Shown: positions 8,993 through 18,248, counted from the first letter of the stretch. The stretch: DNA of 64,000 bases from Janthinobacterium sp. SUN073 (GCF_030397665.1 NZ_JAPUBT010000013.1:62001-126000); one strand, 5' to 3'. The notes: generated by a model from the letters alone, not told the origin. Program-made: numbers and translations.

Positions 8993-10543
8993 ATGCCCAT
9001 CGACATCCCCCCGGCGTCAGCCGCCATTCCCCTGTTAACGCTCGATAACATCGGCAAGTCCTATGTCGGCCCCGTGCTGGGCGGCGTGGGCCTGCGCTTC
9101 GCCGCTGGCCAGGTGCTGGCGCTGACGGGCGAGAACGGTGCCGGTAAAAGCACGCTGTCGAAGATCATCTGCGGCCTGGAGCAAGCCACGACGGGCACCA
9201 TGCTGCTCGACGGCAAGCCTTACCAGCCCGCCTCGCGCGGCGCCGCCGAGGCGCTGGGCATCCGCATGGTGATGCAGGAACTTAATCTGATTCCCACGCT
9301 GTCGATCGCGGAAAACCTGTACCTGAAGAATCTGCCGCAGCGTTTCGGCTTCATCGACCGTACGCGCCTCGAACGCGATGCGCGCGAACAGATGGAGCAA
9401 GTGGGCCTGGGTGGCCTCGACCCGTGGACCCTGGTGGGCGAGCTGGGCATCGGCCACCAGCAAATGATCGAGATCGCGCGCAATTTAATTGGTTCTTGCC
9501 GTTTGCTGGTGCTCGATGAACCGACGGCCATGCTGACGCACCGCGAAGTGGAATTGCTGTTTCTGCAAATCGAGCGCCTGAAGGCCGAAGGCGTGTGCAT
9601 CATCTATATTTCGCACCGCCTGGAAGAACTCAAGCGCGTGGCCGACCGGATCGCCGTGCTGCGCGACGGCCAGCTCGTGTGCGACGACGCTATCGCGGGA
9701 CACTCCGCCGCCGACCTGGTCAGCCTGATGGTGGGCCGCTCGGCCGACGATGCGGTCGACTTGAGCGGCCGCAGCATCGGCGCGCCGCTGCTGCGCGTGC
9801 GGGGCTTGGCGCGCGGCAAGGTGGTCAACCCGACTTCGTTCGACTTGCGCGCCGGCGAAATCCTCGGCATTGCCGGCTTGATCGGCTCGGGCCGCACGGA
9901 ATTGCTGCGCCTGATCTTTGGCGCCGACCGCGCCGACGCCGGTGACGTGTTCCTCGGCGACAGCGAGGTGCCCGCCGCCTTGCACTCGCCGCAGGCGGCC
10001 GTGAAAGCCGGTATCGCCATGATCACGGAAGACCGCAAGGGACAAGGTTTATTGTTGCGCCAGTCCATCGCCGTCAACACGACCCTGGCCTCGCTCGATA
10101 CCGTCAGTGGTGCCGGTTGGCTCAACGATGCGGCCGAAGCGACGGTGGCCGACGATTACATTCAGCGCCTGGGCATCCGCTCGCGCAACAGCGCGCAAAC
10201 GGTGGCCGAGCTCTCTGGCGGCAACCAGCAAAAGGTGGTGATCGCCCGCTGGCTGTACCGCGACTGCCCCGTGATGCTGTTCGACGAGCCCACGCGCGGC
10301 ATCGATATCGGCGCCAAGTTTGATATTTATCAGGTGCTGGCCGAACAGGCGCGCCAGGGCAAGGGCCTCGTCATCGTGTCCTCCGACTTGCGCGAACTGA
10401 TGCTGATCTGCGACCGCATCGCCGTCATGAGCGCCGGCAGCATCGTCGACACCTTCGAGCGCGGTGCCTGGAGCCAGGACGCGCTGCTATCGGCCGCCTT
10501 CTCCGGCTATTTGACCCCCACTTCCACTCCAGCTGCGGCCTGA
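8993..10543 (+). CDS. rbsA: ribose ABC transporter ATP-binding protein
   Basis: A 516-residue protein with two ABC ATPase domains, as is usual for carbohydrate uptake family 2 (CUT2). The first has Walker A GENGAGKS at about residue 46 and Walker B LLVLDEPTA; the second has a degenerate P-loop (GLIGSGRTE) and signature LSGGNQQK. It energises ribose import with RbsC. ATG 8993 is chosen over an in-frame ATG-like start at 8939 because GGAG lies 8 bases upstream and the protein then matches the family length. A gap of 91 bases separates it from rbsB and 18 from rbsC. Confidence 0.95.
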   Translation: MPIDIPPASAAIPLLTLDNIGKSYVGPVLGGVGLRFAAGQVLALTGENGAGKSTLSKIICGLEQATTGTMLLDGKPYQPASRGAAEALGIRMVMQELNLIPTLSIAENLYLKNLPQRFGFIDRTRLERDAREQMEQVGLGGLDPWTLVGELGIGHQQMIEIARNLIGSCRLLVLDEPTAMLTHREVELLFLQIERLKAEGVCIIYISHRLEELKRVADRIAVLRDGQLVCDDAIAGHSAADLVSLMVGRSADDAVDLSGRSIGAPLLRVRGLARGKVVNPTSFDLRAGEILGIAGLIGSGRTELLRLIFGADRADAGDVFLGDSEVPAALHSPQAAVKAGIAMITEDRKGQGLLLRQSIAVNTTLASLDTVSGAGWLNDAAEATVADDYIQRLGIRSRNSAQTVAELSGGNQQKVVIARWLYRDCPVMLFDEPTRGIDIGAKFDIYQVLAEQARQGKGLVIVSSDLRELMLICDRIAVMSAGSIVDTFERGAWSQDALLSAAFSGYLTPTSTPAAA

Positions 10544-10561
10544 TCCGCCGGAAAGATTCCC

Positions 10562-11533
10562 ATGACCACCCATTCCTCTCCTTCGTATCTGCAGCGCAGC
10601 CTGGCCGACCTGAAAAACTATGCGGGCCTGATCGGCGCTTTGCTCGCCATGTGCGTGCTGTTTTCGTTTGCCAGCGAAAACTTCTTTACCTTAGCTACCC
10701 TCAGCACCCTGTCGAACAATATCCCGACACTCGTCGTGATGGCCGTCGGCATGACGTTCGTGTTGATCATCGGCGGCATCGACCTGTCCGTCGGTTCCGT
10801 GATGGCGCTGGCCGCTTCCGTGCTGTCGCTGGCCGTCGTGCACTGGGGCTGGCCCGTGTGGAGCGCGGCCCTGCTGGGCATGTTCGTCGCCGCCCTGTGC
10901 GGCGCGACGACCGGCCTGATTTCCGTCGGCTGGCGCATTCCCTCGTTCATCGTGTCGCTGGGCGTGCTGGAAATGGCGCGCGGCCTGGCCTATCAGGTGA
11001 CGAACTCGCGCACGGAATACATCGGCAGCGCCGTCGACGGCATCAGCTCGCCGATCGCCTTTGGCCTGTCGCCGGCCTTCATCGCCGCCATCGCCATCGT
11101 TGTGATCGGCCACCTGGTGCTGACGCGCACGGTGCTGGGACGCCACTGGATCGGCATCGGCACGAATGAAGAAGCCGTGCGTTTGTCCGGCATCAATACG
11201 AAACCGTCGAAAGTGCTGGTGTTTGCCTTGATGGGCTTTCTTGCCGGCGTGGGTGCCCTGTTCCAGGTGTCGCGCCTGGAAGCGGCCGACCCGAACGGCG
11301 GCGTGGGCATGGAATTGCAAGTGATCGCCGCCGTCGTGATCGGCGGCACGAGCCTGATGGGCGGGCGCGGTTCCGTCATCAGCACGTTTATCGGCGTGTT
11401 GATCATTTCCGTGCTGGAAGCGGGCCTGGCGCAGGTGGGCGTGTCGGAACCCGTGAAACGCATCGTCACGGGCCTGGTGATCGTCGCCGCCGTGGTGCTC
11501 GATACTTACCGCCGCCGCGGCGAGCGCGCATAA
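10562..11533 (+). CDS. rbsC: ribose ABC transporter permease
   Basis: A 323-residue inner-membrane permease of the BPD_transp_2 (CUT2) family with eight or more spans. Conserved stretches include GGIDLSVGSVMAL and the cytoplasmic coupling motif region (GTNEEAVRLSGIN). It forms the ribose channel with RbsA. It follows rbsA by 18 bases with a GGAAAG ribosome binding site and is followed after 21 bases by rbsR. Confidence 0.95.
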   Translation: MTTHSSPSYLQRSLADLKNYAGLIGALLAMCVLFSFASENFFTLATLSTLSNNIPTLVVMAVGMTFVLIIGGIDLSVGSVMALAASVLSLAVVHWGWPVWSAALLGMFVAALCGATTGLISVGWRIPSFIVSLGVLEMARGLAYQVTNSRTEYIGSAVDGISSPIAFGLSPAFIAAIAIVVIGHLVLTRTVLGRHWIGIGTNEEAVRLSGINTKPSKVLVFALMGFLAGVGALFQVSRLEAADPNGGVGMELQVIAAVVIGGTSLMGGRGSVISTFIGVLIISVLEAGLAQVGVSEPVKRIVTGLVIVAAVVLDTYRRRGERA

Positions 11534-11554
11534 TCGCAAGAGAAAGCGCGTCCC

Positions 11555-12613
11555 ATGGCAACCATCAAACAAGTGGCGCAGGCGGCGGGGGTGTCGTTTA
11601 CCACCGTGTCGCACGTCCTCAACAATACCCGCCCCGTCAGCGACGCGGCGCGTCGCGCCGTGCTGGCGGCGGCGGAGCAATTGCATTACGTGCCCAGCGC
11701 GCTGGCGCGTTCCCTGCGCAGCCGCAGTACGGGCACCATCGGCTTGATCATTCCGAACAATACGAATCCGTATTTTTCGGAAGTGGCGCGCGGCATCGAG
11801 GATAGCTGCTACGCGGCCGGCTACAGCGTCATTTTGTGCAATTCCGATGACGACCCCGTCAAGCAGCGCGATTACCTGAACGTGCTGCTGACCAAGCGCT
11901 GTGACGGCTTGATCCTGTCCGCGCTGGCCGACAGCGATGGCGAACTGCTGCGCAAGATGAAGGTGCCGGCCGTGCTGCTCGACCGCGCGCCCAGCGACCT
12001 GGCCATCGATGCCGTGGCCGTCGACAACCGCGCCGGCGGTGCCCTGGCCGCGTGCCATCTGCTGGGGCTGGGACGCCGGCGCCTCGCTTGCATCGCCGGC
12101 CCGCGCGAAGTGAGCATTTCCAACGAGCGCATCGCCGGCGCGCGCAGCGCCATGGCGGACGCGGGCGTGGTCCTGGCCGACGCCCTGTGCCGCCATAGCG
12201 ATTTCACGAGCGCTGGCGGCTATGCGGCGGCGCTGGACTTGCTGGCGCTGCCGCCAGGCCAGCGCCCCGACGCCTTGTTCTGCTGCAATGATTTGATGGC
12301 GTTTGGCGCCCTGCGCGCCGCCGCCGAGCGCGGCATTGCCGTGCCTGCGGACCTGGCCGTGGTCGGCTTCGACGATATCGACCTGGCCAGCTTCGTGCAT
12401 CCGGCCTTGAGCAGCGTGGCGCAAAACACGCGCGAGCTGGGCCACATCACGGCCGCCTGCCTGCTGGCGCGCATCGCCGACCCCGCCTTGCCGCGCCAGC
12501 AGCGCAGCATCGCACCCGAGCTGCACGTGCGCGGCTCCAGCGTGGCCGCCACTGTAGCTTCTTCTTCACCTACTTCTTCACCTGCAACTGAACTGATGGG
12601 AATGACATCATGA
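11555..12613 (+). CDS. rbsR: LacI family ribose operon repressor
   Basis: A 352-residue LacI/GalR regulator: N-terminal helix-turn-helix (IKQVAQAAGVSFTTVSHVLN, residues 3-22), hinge, and a periplasmic-binding-protein-like sensor domain (about 62-335). The last ~18 residues are Ser/Thr-rich and outside the usual family length. It most probably binds the palindrome in front of rbsB and is released by ribose or ribose phosphate. Its position inside the operon, between transport and kinase genes, makes it autoregulated. Its stop overlaps the rbsK start (ATGA). Confidence 0.92.
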   Translation: MATIKQVAQAAGVSFTTVSHVLNNTRPVSDAARRAVLAAAEQLHYVPSALARSLRSRSTGTIGLIIPNNTNPYFSEVARGIEDSCYAAGYSVILCNSDDDPVKQRDYLNVLLTKRCDGLILSALADSDGELLRKMKVPAVLLDRAPSDLAIDAVAVDNRAGGALAACHLLGLGRRRLACIAGPREVSISNERIAGARSAMADAGVVLADALCRHSDFTSAGGYAAALDLLALPPGQRPDALFCCNDLMAFGALRAAAERGIAVPADLAVVGFDDIDLASFVHPALSSVAQNTRELGHITAACLLARIADPALPRQQRSIAPELHVRGSSVAATVASSSPTSSPATELMGMTS

Positions 12614-13521
12614 TCGTGGTTATCGGCAGCATCAATATGGACCTGGTCTTGCGCGTGCCGCGCATGCCCCTCCCCGGTGAAACCCTGACGGGCGGCGCCT
12701 TTTGCACCATTCCTGGCGGCAAGGGCGCCAACCAGGCCGTGGCCTGCGCGCGCCTGAGCGGCAACGTGGCCGCCGGTGGCCAGCAAGTGGCCATGGTCGG
12801 CTGCGTGGGCGATGACGCCTTCGGTGTGACCCTGCGCGCGGCCCTCGTGGGCGACGGCATCATCGACAGCCACATCACCACCTTGCCCGGTGTCGCGTCC
12901 GGCATCGCCTCCATCCTGGTCGATGACAACGGCCAGAACAGCATCGTGATTGCGGGCGGCGCCAACGATCTGTTGAGCCCCGCGCATATCGACGCGGCAA
13001 AAGAGCTGATCGAGCAGGCCGATATTGTCGTGCTGCAGCTGGAAACGCCGATGGCCACCGTCGTGCACGCCATTAAACTGGCCCGCTCGCTGGGCAAGAC
13101 GGTGGTGCTGAACCCGGCCCCGGCCGCCAGCCTGCCGCAAGGCGTGCTGGAACTGGTCGACTACCTGATTCCGAATGAAATCGAAGCGGCCATGCTGGCC
13201 GGCGTCAGCCCGGACGGCGCGGATGCCAAAGCGCTGGCGGCCGCGCTGCAAAAGCTGGGCAGCGACAACGTCATCATTACGCTCGGCTCCAAGGGCGTGC
13301 ATGCGGCCCTGTATGGTGGCGATTTCACGTTCCCGGCCGAGGTGGTGCAAGCCGTCGACACGACGGCCGCCGGCGACACCTTCATCGGCGGCTTTGTGGC
13401 GGGCCTGGCGTCCGGCATGGACGAGGCAGAATCCATCCAGCAAGGCCAGCGCGCGGCCGCCTGGAGCGTCACCAAGCCCGGTGCGCAAACCTCGATTCCC
13501 CACTTGCACGAGCTGTTCTGA
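12610..13521 (+). CDS. rbsK: ribokinase
   Basis: A 303-residue PfkB-family kinase that phosphorylates D-ribose at O5. The N-terminal glycine pair motif (GGKGANQA, about residue 36) and the C-terminal signature with the catalytic base (DTTAAGDTFIGGF, about residues 252-264) are intact. Its ATG overlaps the rbsR stop by four bases and its own stop overlaps the rbsD start by one base, showing tight translational coupling. Confidence 0.95.
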   Translation: MIVVIGSINMDLVLRVPRMPLPGETLTGGAFCTIPGGKGANQAVACARLSGNVAAGGQQVAMVGCVGDDAFGVTLRAALVGDGIIDSHITTLPGVASGIASILVDDNGQNSIVIAGGANDLLSPAHIDAAKELIEQADIVVLQLETPMATVVHAIKLARSLGKTVVLNPAPAASLPQGVLELVDYLIPNEIEAAMLAGVSPDGADAKALAAALQKLGSDNVIITLGSKGVHAALYGGDFTFPAEVVQAVDTTAAGDTFIGGFVAGLASGMDEAESIQQGQRAAAWSVTKPGAQTSIPHLHELF

Positions 13522-13913
13522 TGAAAAAAACACCGCTGCTTAATATTGCGCTGTCGCAACTGATCGCGTCGCTCGGTCATGGCGACATGCTCGTCATCGG
13601 CGACGCGGGCTTGCCCTCGCAGCCGGGCGTGCCCCTGATCGACCTGGCCTTGACGCGCGGCATTCCCGGCTTCATCGATACCGTCAACACGGTATTGACT
13701 GAAATGCAAGTGGAATACCATTTGCTCGCCAGCGAGTTACCGCAGCACAACCCGGCCATGGCGGCGCAGGTGGCGGCCCTGGCCTTGCCCGATGCGCGCC
13801 AGGTGACGCACGAGGAGTTCAAGCAATTGAGCAAGGGCGCGCGCGCCATCGTGCGTACGGGTGAGTGCAGTCCGTATGCCAACATCATTTTGGTGGCAGG
13901 CGTCGTGTTCTAG
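13521..13913 (+). CDS. rbsD: D-ribose pyranase
   Basis: A 130-residue RbsD/FucU family protein that interconverts pyranose and furanose ribose so that ribokinase can use it. The N-terminal GHGD motif with the catalytic histidine (about residue 20) and the C-terminal RTGECSPYANIIL loop are conserved. It is the last gene of the operon and starts on the rbsK stop codon (TGATG). Confidence 0.95.
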   Translation: MKKTPLLNIALSQLIASLGHGDMLVIGDAGLPSQPGVPLIDLALTRGIPGFIDTVNTVLTEMQVEYHLLASELPQHNPAMAAQVAALALPDARQVTHEEFKQLSKGARAIVRTGECSPYANIILVAGVVF

Positions 13914-13914
13914 C

Positions 13915-13938
13915 GCAAACAAACGCGACATTGTTTGC
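13915..13938. repeat. perfect inverted repeat behind rbsD
   Basis: GCAAACAA and TTGTTTGC are separated by eight bases, two bases after the rbsD stop. No T run follows, so it may be an RNA hairpin stabilising the 3' end or a distal operator with half-sites like the rbs operator (GCAAAC/GTTTGC). Confidence 0.4.
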
Positions 13939-13997
13939 CAAAAACATCAACGTACTTGTTCTCACTGAAATAATTATCCATCGGCAAAAGGGGCGGC

Positions 13998-14003
13998 TAC
14001 AAT
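13998..14003 (+). promoter_or_regulatory. possible -10 box of the GGDEF/EAL gene
   Basis: TACAAT, 45 bases before the start codon, with a poor -35 (TTATCC) 18 bases upstream. Confidence 0.35.
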
Positions 14004-14047
14004 AGCCTTACCCCTGCCAGCTCGGCAGCTTCCTGTGGTGTCCTGCC

Positions 14048-16855
14048 ATGCCGATGAAAGCATTCGACGCTTTCCGCTGCTGTTTCATTCTGCTGCTGTG
14101 CCTGGCCACACAAGCCCGCGCGCTGGAACCTATCGCGCTGCAGCTCAATTTCACGCACCAGTTCCAGTTTGCCGGCTATTACGCGGCCATCGAGCAGGGT
14201 TATTACCGCGAGGCGGGGTTGGAAGTGACATTGGTCGAAGGCAGCGGCGTGCCGCTTGCCGAGGCGGCCGTGCTGACGGGCCAGGCCGACTATGGCGTGG
14301 GCAACAGTACCTTGCTGCTCAGCCGCATGGCGGGCAAGCCCCTGGTGGTGCTGGCCGTGGTGTTCCAGCATTCGCCCAGCGTGCTGCTGATGCGCCAGCA
14401 TGGCGGCGCGCCGGACGTGCGCAAGCTGGTGGGGGCGCCCGTGATGATCGGTGCGGCCAACGACGTGGCAGCCGCATCCGATGAAGTCTCGCTGTACCTG
14501 CAGAAAATGGGTGTCGCGCCGCCGCAGATGCGCCACTTGCCGCCCAGCTACCGGATCGAGGATTTGATCAATGGTAAGGTCGACGCCATTGCCGCGTATT
14601 CCACCAACGAACCGGATTACCTGGACCGGGCGGGCTTTCCCTACTACCAGTTTACGCCGCGCACGGCCGGCATCGATTTCTACGGCGACAACCTGTTTAC
14701 CAGCGAGTACGAACTGCGCCGCCATCCCGAGCGCGTGAAAGCGTTCCGCGCGGCCAGCCTGCGCGGCTGGCAATATGCGATGGCGCACCGCGAGGAAATG
14801 GTGCGTCTGATCCATGCCAAATACAGCCAGCGCCACGACCAGGCGCACCTGCTGTACGAGGCGCAGCAGATGGAATTGCTGCTGCAGCCCGTGCTGGTGG
14901 AACTCGGCTATATGAATCCCCAGCGCTGGCAGCATATCGCCGACACCTATGCCGCCATGGGCGTGCTGCCGCGCAATGCCACGGACAGCCGCGCTTACCA
15001 GGGTTTTTTGTACCACCCCGTGCCGGGCGCCGACTTGGGCTGGCTGTACCTGTCGCTGGGCGTGGCGGGCAGCTTGCTGGCCGTGTCGGGCGCCTTTCAC
15101 TTCAGCAACCTGGCGCGTGAGCGCCGCCGCACGCAGGAAACCATCCGCCAGGGGGAATTGCGCTTTCGCACCATGTTCGAGGAAGCACCGATGGGCATCG
15201 CCCTGATCGATACCGTGAGCGGACAGTTTCTGGATATCAATCCGCGCTATCTGGCCATCGCCGGGCGCAGCCTGGAGCATATGAAGCGGTCGAGCTGGAT
15301 GGAGATCAGCCATCCCGACGACGTGGCCGGTGAGCAGGCACACGTGGCGCAGCTGCTGGCGCGGCGCATGCCGGGTTTCCGCCACGCCAAGCGTATCGTG
15401 CGTCCCGACGGTGACGTGGTGTGGGTCGATGCCTCCGTGACGGCCATCGCCACGGCGCATCACGGCGGCCCGCACCACCTGTGCATGCTGGAAGATGTGA
15501 CGGACAAGCGGCAAACGGAAGCGCTGATCTGGCAGCAAGCCAATTTCGATACCCTGACGCAACTGCCGAACCGCCGCATGTTCCACGAGCGTTTGCGCCT
15601 GGCGCTGGCCCAGGGCCGACGCGATACGAGCCGCGTGGCCATCCTGTTCATCGACCTCGACCATTTCAAGGAAGTCAACGACACCCTGGGCCACCACCAG
15701 GGCGATATCTTGTTGATCGAAGCGGCGCGGCGCATCCGCGTGGGCGTGCGCGAGACGGATACGGTGGCGCGCCTGGGCGGCGATGAATTCACGGTGATCC
15801 TGTCCGACCTCGATGACTTGCAGCAAGTCGACCGCATCGCGCGGCAGATACTCGACGGCTTGCTGGCGCCGTTCCTGCTGGGGCAGGAGCAGGCGTTCGT
15901 CTCGGCCTCGATCGGCATCACCCTGTATCCCGATGACGCGGGCACGATCGAGGACTTGCTCAAGCATGCGGACCAGGCCATGTATGTGTCGAAAGGCGCG
16001 GGACGCAACCGCTACAGTTATTTCACGCCCGCGATGCAGGTGGCGGCCGTCAACCGCATGCGCCTGGGGGCGGACTTGCGCACGGCCCTGCGCGAACAGC
16101 AGATGCAGCTGTATTACCAGCCCATCGTCGAACTGCATGGCTGCACCATTGTCAAAGTGGAGGCCTTGCTGCGCTGGCAGCATCCGCAGCGGGGTGTGGT
16201 ATGCCCGCCGGATTTTCTGGCGCTGGCCGAGAGCAGCGGCTTGATCGTCGACATCGGCGACTGGGTGCTGCGCACGGCGGCCGCGCAACTGCTGCGCTGG
16301 CGCGCGCAGGGCCAGGCCATCGGCTTGCCGGGGCTGCAACTGTGCCTGAACCAGTCGCCGCTGGAGCTGCAGCGCGAAGTCGAGGCGCCCGGCACCTGGC
16401 TGCGCCAGCTGATGGCGCTCGATGTGCCGGCTTCGGCCATCGTGCTCGACGTGCGCGAAGATGCGCTGCTGGGAAGCGGCGCCGACAGCGGCATGGCGCA
16501 GCGGCTGCAGCACTTGCGCGAGGCAGGCTTGCAGATCGCCCTCGACGACTTCGGCAGCGGCCCCGCCTCGCTGACGCAATTGCAGCAGTGCGGCATCGAT
16601 TACCTGAAGCTCGACGGCGTGCTGGTGCGCAAGCTGGCGCCCGGTGCCAGCGAACTGGTGTTGTGCGAAGCCATCGTCACCATGGCGCACAAGCTGGGTT
16701 TGCAAGTCATCGCCGAAGGGGTGGAGACCGAAGAGCAGCGCGCGCGGCTGCTGGAAATCGGCTGCGATTTTGCGCAAGGCGAGCTGTTTGCGCCGCCGCT
16801 GGCCATCGAAGCGTTTGATGCGCTGCTGCACGCCCGGCGGCCCTTGCACCCTTGA
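14048..16855 (+). CDS. periplasmic NMT1/THI5-like sensor fused to PAS-GGDEF-EAL
   Basis: A 935-residue inner-membrane signalling protein. A signal peptide (about 1-26) precedes an NMT1/THI5-like substrate-binding domain (about 27-320), the family that binds thiamin pyrimidine precursors and similar ligands. A membrane span (about 336-358) follows, then a PAS domain (about 370-485), GGDEF (about 500-660) and EAL (about 680-930). GGDEF is intact at 577-581 and preceded by an RxxD inhibitory site (RETD), so c-di-GMP synthesis is likely. EAL is present (705-707) with DDFGSG and QGELF, but the ExTE motif reads DVRE (801-804), so phosphodiesterase activity is uncertain. It is monocistronic. It probably links a periplasmic ligand to c-di-GMP level; the ligand is unknown. 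Confidence 0.9.
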   Translation: MPMKAFDAFRCCFILLLCLATQARALEPIALQLNFTHQFQFAGYYAAIEQGYYREAGLEVTLVEGSGVPLAEAAVLTGQADYGVGNSTLLLSRMAGKPLVVLAVVFQHSPSVLLMRQHGGAPDVRKLVGAPVMIGAANDVAAASDEVSLYLQKMGVAPPQMRHLPPSYRIEDLINGKVDAIAAYSTNEPDYLDRAGFPYYQFTPRTAGIDFYGDNLFTSEYELRRHPERVKAFRAASLRGWQYAMAHREEMVRLIHAKYSQRHDQAHLLYEAQQMELLLQPVLVELGYMNPQRWQHIADTYAAMGVLPRNATDSRAYQGFLYHPVPGADLGWLYLSLGVAGSLLAVSGAFHFSNLARERRRTQETIRQGELRFRTMFEEAPMGIALIDTVSGQFLDINPRYLAIAGRSLEHMKRSSWMEISHPDDVAGEQAHVAQLLARRMPGFRHAKRIVRPDGDVVWVDASVTAIATAHHGGPHHLCMLEDVTDKRQTEALIWQQANFDTLTQLPNRRMFHERLRLALAQGRRDTSRVAILFIDLDHFKEVNDTLGHHQGDILLIEAARRIRVGVRETDTVARLGGDEFTVILSDLDDLQQVDRIARQILDGLLAPFLLGQEQAFVSASIGITLYPDDAGTIEDLLKHADQAMYVSKGAGRNRYSYFTPAMQVAAVNRMRLGADLRTALREQQMQLYYQPIVELHGCTIVKVEALLRWQHPQRGVVCPPDFLALAESSGLIVDIGDWVLRTAAAQLLRWRAQGQAIGLPGLQLCLNQSPLELQREVEAPGTWLRQLMALDVPASAIVLDVREDALLGSGADSGMAQRLQHLREAGLQIALDDFGSGPASLTQLQQCGIDYLKLDGVLVRKLAPGASELVLCEAIVTMAHKLGLQVIAEGVETEEQRARLLEIGCDFAQGELFAPPLAIEAFDALLHARRPLHP

Positions 16856-17031
16856 AACCGGCGCGCCCTGCCACCAGATGTCCACTGGCCCTGCGGGACA
16901 GGGCTTCCGGCCTGAACGGGCTTATACTCGACAGGCTGGCGCCTGCGCCCGGCTCCAGCTGTCACCGGTTCGCGTCATGAACCGGGCGCGCAGGCAAACC
17001 TTCTTCCATTCACTCAACTCGAGGTGACCTC

Positions 17032-17430
17032 ATGGGCATTTTCAGCAATATCTATAACAAAATCTTCCACCATGCGTCCGACGCTGCCCCGGCAGCCACG
17101 CCAGCGGCCGCTACCGACGCGCCAGCGGCGGCCGCACCGGCAGCCGCCGCTGCACCAGCGGTTGCCGTGCCGGTGGTGGACGTGGAAGTGGTGCTGGTCG
17201 ACCTGGCCAGCAAGAACGCGGAAACACTCAATTGGCGCACGTCCATCGTTGACCTGATGAAATTGCTTCAACTCGACAGCAGCCTGGCTTCGCGCAAGGA
17301 ACTGGCGCAAGAACTGCACTTCACGGGCGACACCAACGATTCGGCCAGCATGAATATCTGGCTGCACCGCCAGGTGATGATCAAGCTGGCGGAAAACGGC
17401 GGCAAGGTACCGGAAGAACTCAAGAACTAA
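17032..17430 (+). CDS. DUF3597 domain protein
   Basis: A 132-residue protein of the DUF3597 family. It begins MGIFSNIYNKIF, has an Ala/Pro-rich linker (about 18-45) and a conserved C-terminal domain (about 48-130) with the typical NWRTSIVDLMKLL and ASMNIWLHRQVM stretches. Related proteins are often encoded next to stress or LysM-type genes, but the function is unknown. GAGGTGA lies 6 bases before the ATG. It is monocistronic. Confidence 0.88.
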   Translation: MGIFSNIYNKIFHHASDAAPAATPAAATDAPAAAAPAAAAAPAVAVPVVDVEVVLVDLASKNAETLNWRTSIVDLMKLLQLDSSLASRKELAQELHFTGDTNDSASMNIWLHRQVMIKLAENGGKVPEELKN

Positions 17431-17478
17431 ACACCTGGCGGCAGCAGGGGTATCCACTGTCACCGCTATCCAATCCCG

Positions 17479-17505
17479 TGGGAACTGCCTATCATGGAGT
17501 TCCCA
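17479..17505. repeat. inverted repeat after the DUF3597 gene
   Basis: TGGGAACT and AGTTCCCA separated by 11 bases. There is no T run, so it could be a weak terminator or a protein site upstream of ahpC. Confidence 0.35.
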
Positions 17506-17515
17506 TGGTGTCGCG

Positions 17516-17581
17516 ATAGCTAAAACTAATTGAAACTATTGTGACAATCAATTTTGCATATGGGTTAAAACCCCTTACACT
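17516..17581 (+). promoter_or_regulatory. ahpC promoter region
   Basis: TTGCAT (17554-17559) and TACACT (17576-17581) are spaced by 16 bases. Upstream is an A+T-rich stretch with ATAG (17516) and CTAT (17536) and a perfect ATTGT-n-ACAAT repeat (17538-17548). The ATAG/CTAT elements recall OxyR sites, but their spacing does not fit the accepted OxyR pattern, so the regulator is not assigned. Confidence 0.4.
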
Positions 17582-17618
17582 AGAGTCTTACTGATTCACC
17601 ACACGAGAGGAAATGATT

Positions 17619-18182
17619 ATGTCGCTCATCAATACCCAAGTTAAACCATTCAAGGCAACCGCATTCCACAATGGCAAATTCGTCGACCTGACGGAAGCGT
17701 CGCTGAAAGGCAAGTGGTCGGTATTCGTGTTCTACCCAGCCGATTTCACCTTCGTTTGCCCAACCGAACTGGAAGACCTGGCCGATCACCACGCCGAGTT
17801 CCAGAAGCTGGGCGTCGATGTCTACGGCATCTCGACCGACTCGCATTTCGCGCACAAAGCATGGCACGACACCTCGGACGCGATCAAGAAAGTGCAATAC
17901 GCACTGATCGGCGACCCGACCGGCACCCTGTCGCGCAATTTCGAAGTCATGATCGAAGAAGAAGGCATGGCACTGCGCGGTACCTTCGTCATCAATCCAG
18001 ACGGCTACATCAAAGTGCTGGAAGTGCATGACAACGGCATCGGCCGTGACGCATCGGAACTGTTGCGCAAAGTCAAGGCAGCTCAATACGTTGCCGCTCA
18101 CCCAGGCGAAGTGTGCCCAGCCAAATGGACGGAAGGCGCAGCAACGCTGACCCCATCGCTGGACCTGGTTGGCAAGATCTAA
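17619..18182 (+). CDS. ahpC: alkyl hydroperoxide reductase peroxiredoxin subunit
   Basis: A 187-residue typical 2-Cys peroxiredoxin that reduces H2O2, organic hydroperoxides and peroxynitrite in the cytoplasm. The peroxidatic cysteine is C47 in DFTFVCPTE and the resolving cysteine lies in GEVCPAKW (about 166). The second of two in-frame ATGs is chosen: it gives the standard length, the MSLINTQ start, and an eight-base gap from GAGAGG; the first ATG is only two bases from that site. It is co-oriented with ahpF 98 bases downstream, its dedicated reductase. Confidence 0.97.
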   Translation: MSLINTQVKPFKATAFHNGKFVDLTEASLKGKWSVFVFYPADFTFVCPTELEDLADHHAEFQKLGVDVYGISTDSHFAHKAWHDTSDAIKKVQYALIGDPTGTLSRNFEVMIEEEGMALRGTFVINPDGYIKVLEVHDNGIGRDASELLRKVKAAQYVAAHPGEVCPAKWTEGAATLTPSLDLVGKI

Positions 18183-18220
18183 GTTTCGATGCACCACGTA
18201 GCAAACAAGTAGTTACCGCG

Positions 18221-18248
18221 ATGCCGGACCGGGCGTCCGGCCCGGCAT
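18221..18248 (+). repeat. hairpin between ahpC and ahpF
   Basis: ATGCCGG pairs with CCGGCAT, and inside it CCGG pairs with CCGG, with a four-base loop and one mismatch. No T run follows. It could act as an mRNA processing or stabilising element that lowers ahpF relative to ahpC. Confidence 0.5.

Noticed and set aside
10691..12526. A 611-residue minus-strand open frame across rbsC and rbsR
   Set aside because: It crosses two clear genes and is low-complexity His/Gln/Arg.
13997..16885. A 962-residue minus-strand open frame
   Set aside because: Antisense shadow of the GGDEF/EAL gene with His/Arg/Gln-rich composition.
17516..17550. OxyR site before ahpC
   Set aside because: ATAG and CTAT elements are present, but their spacing does not fit the four-element OxyR pattern, and no oxyR gene is near.
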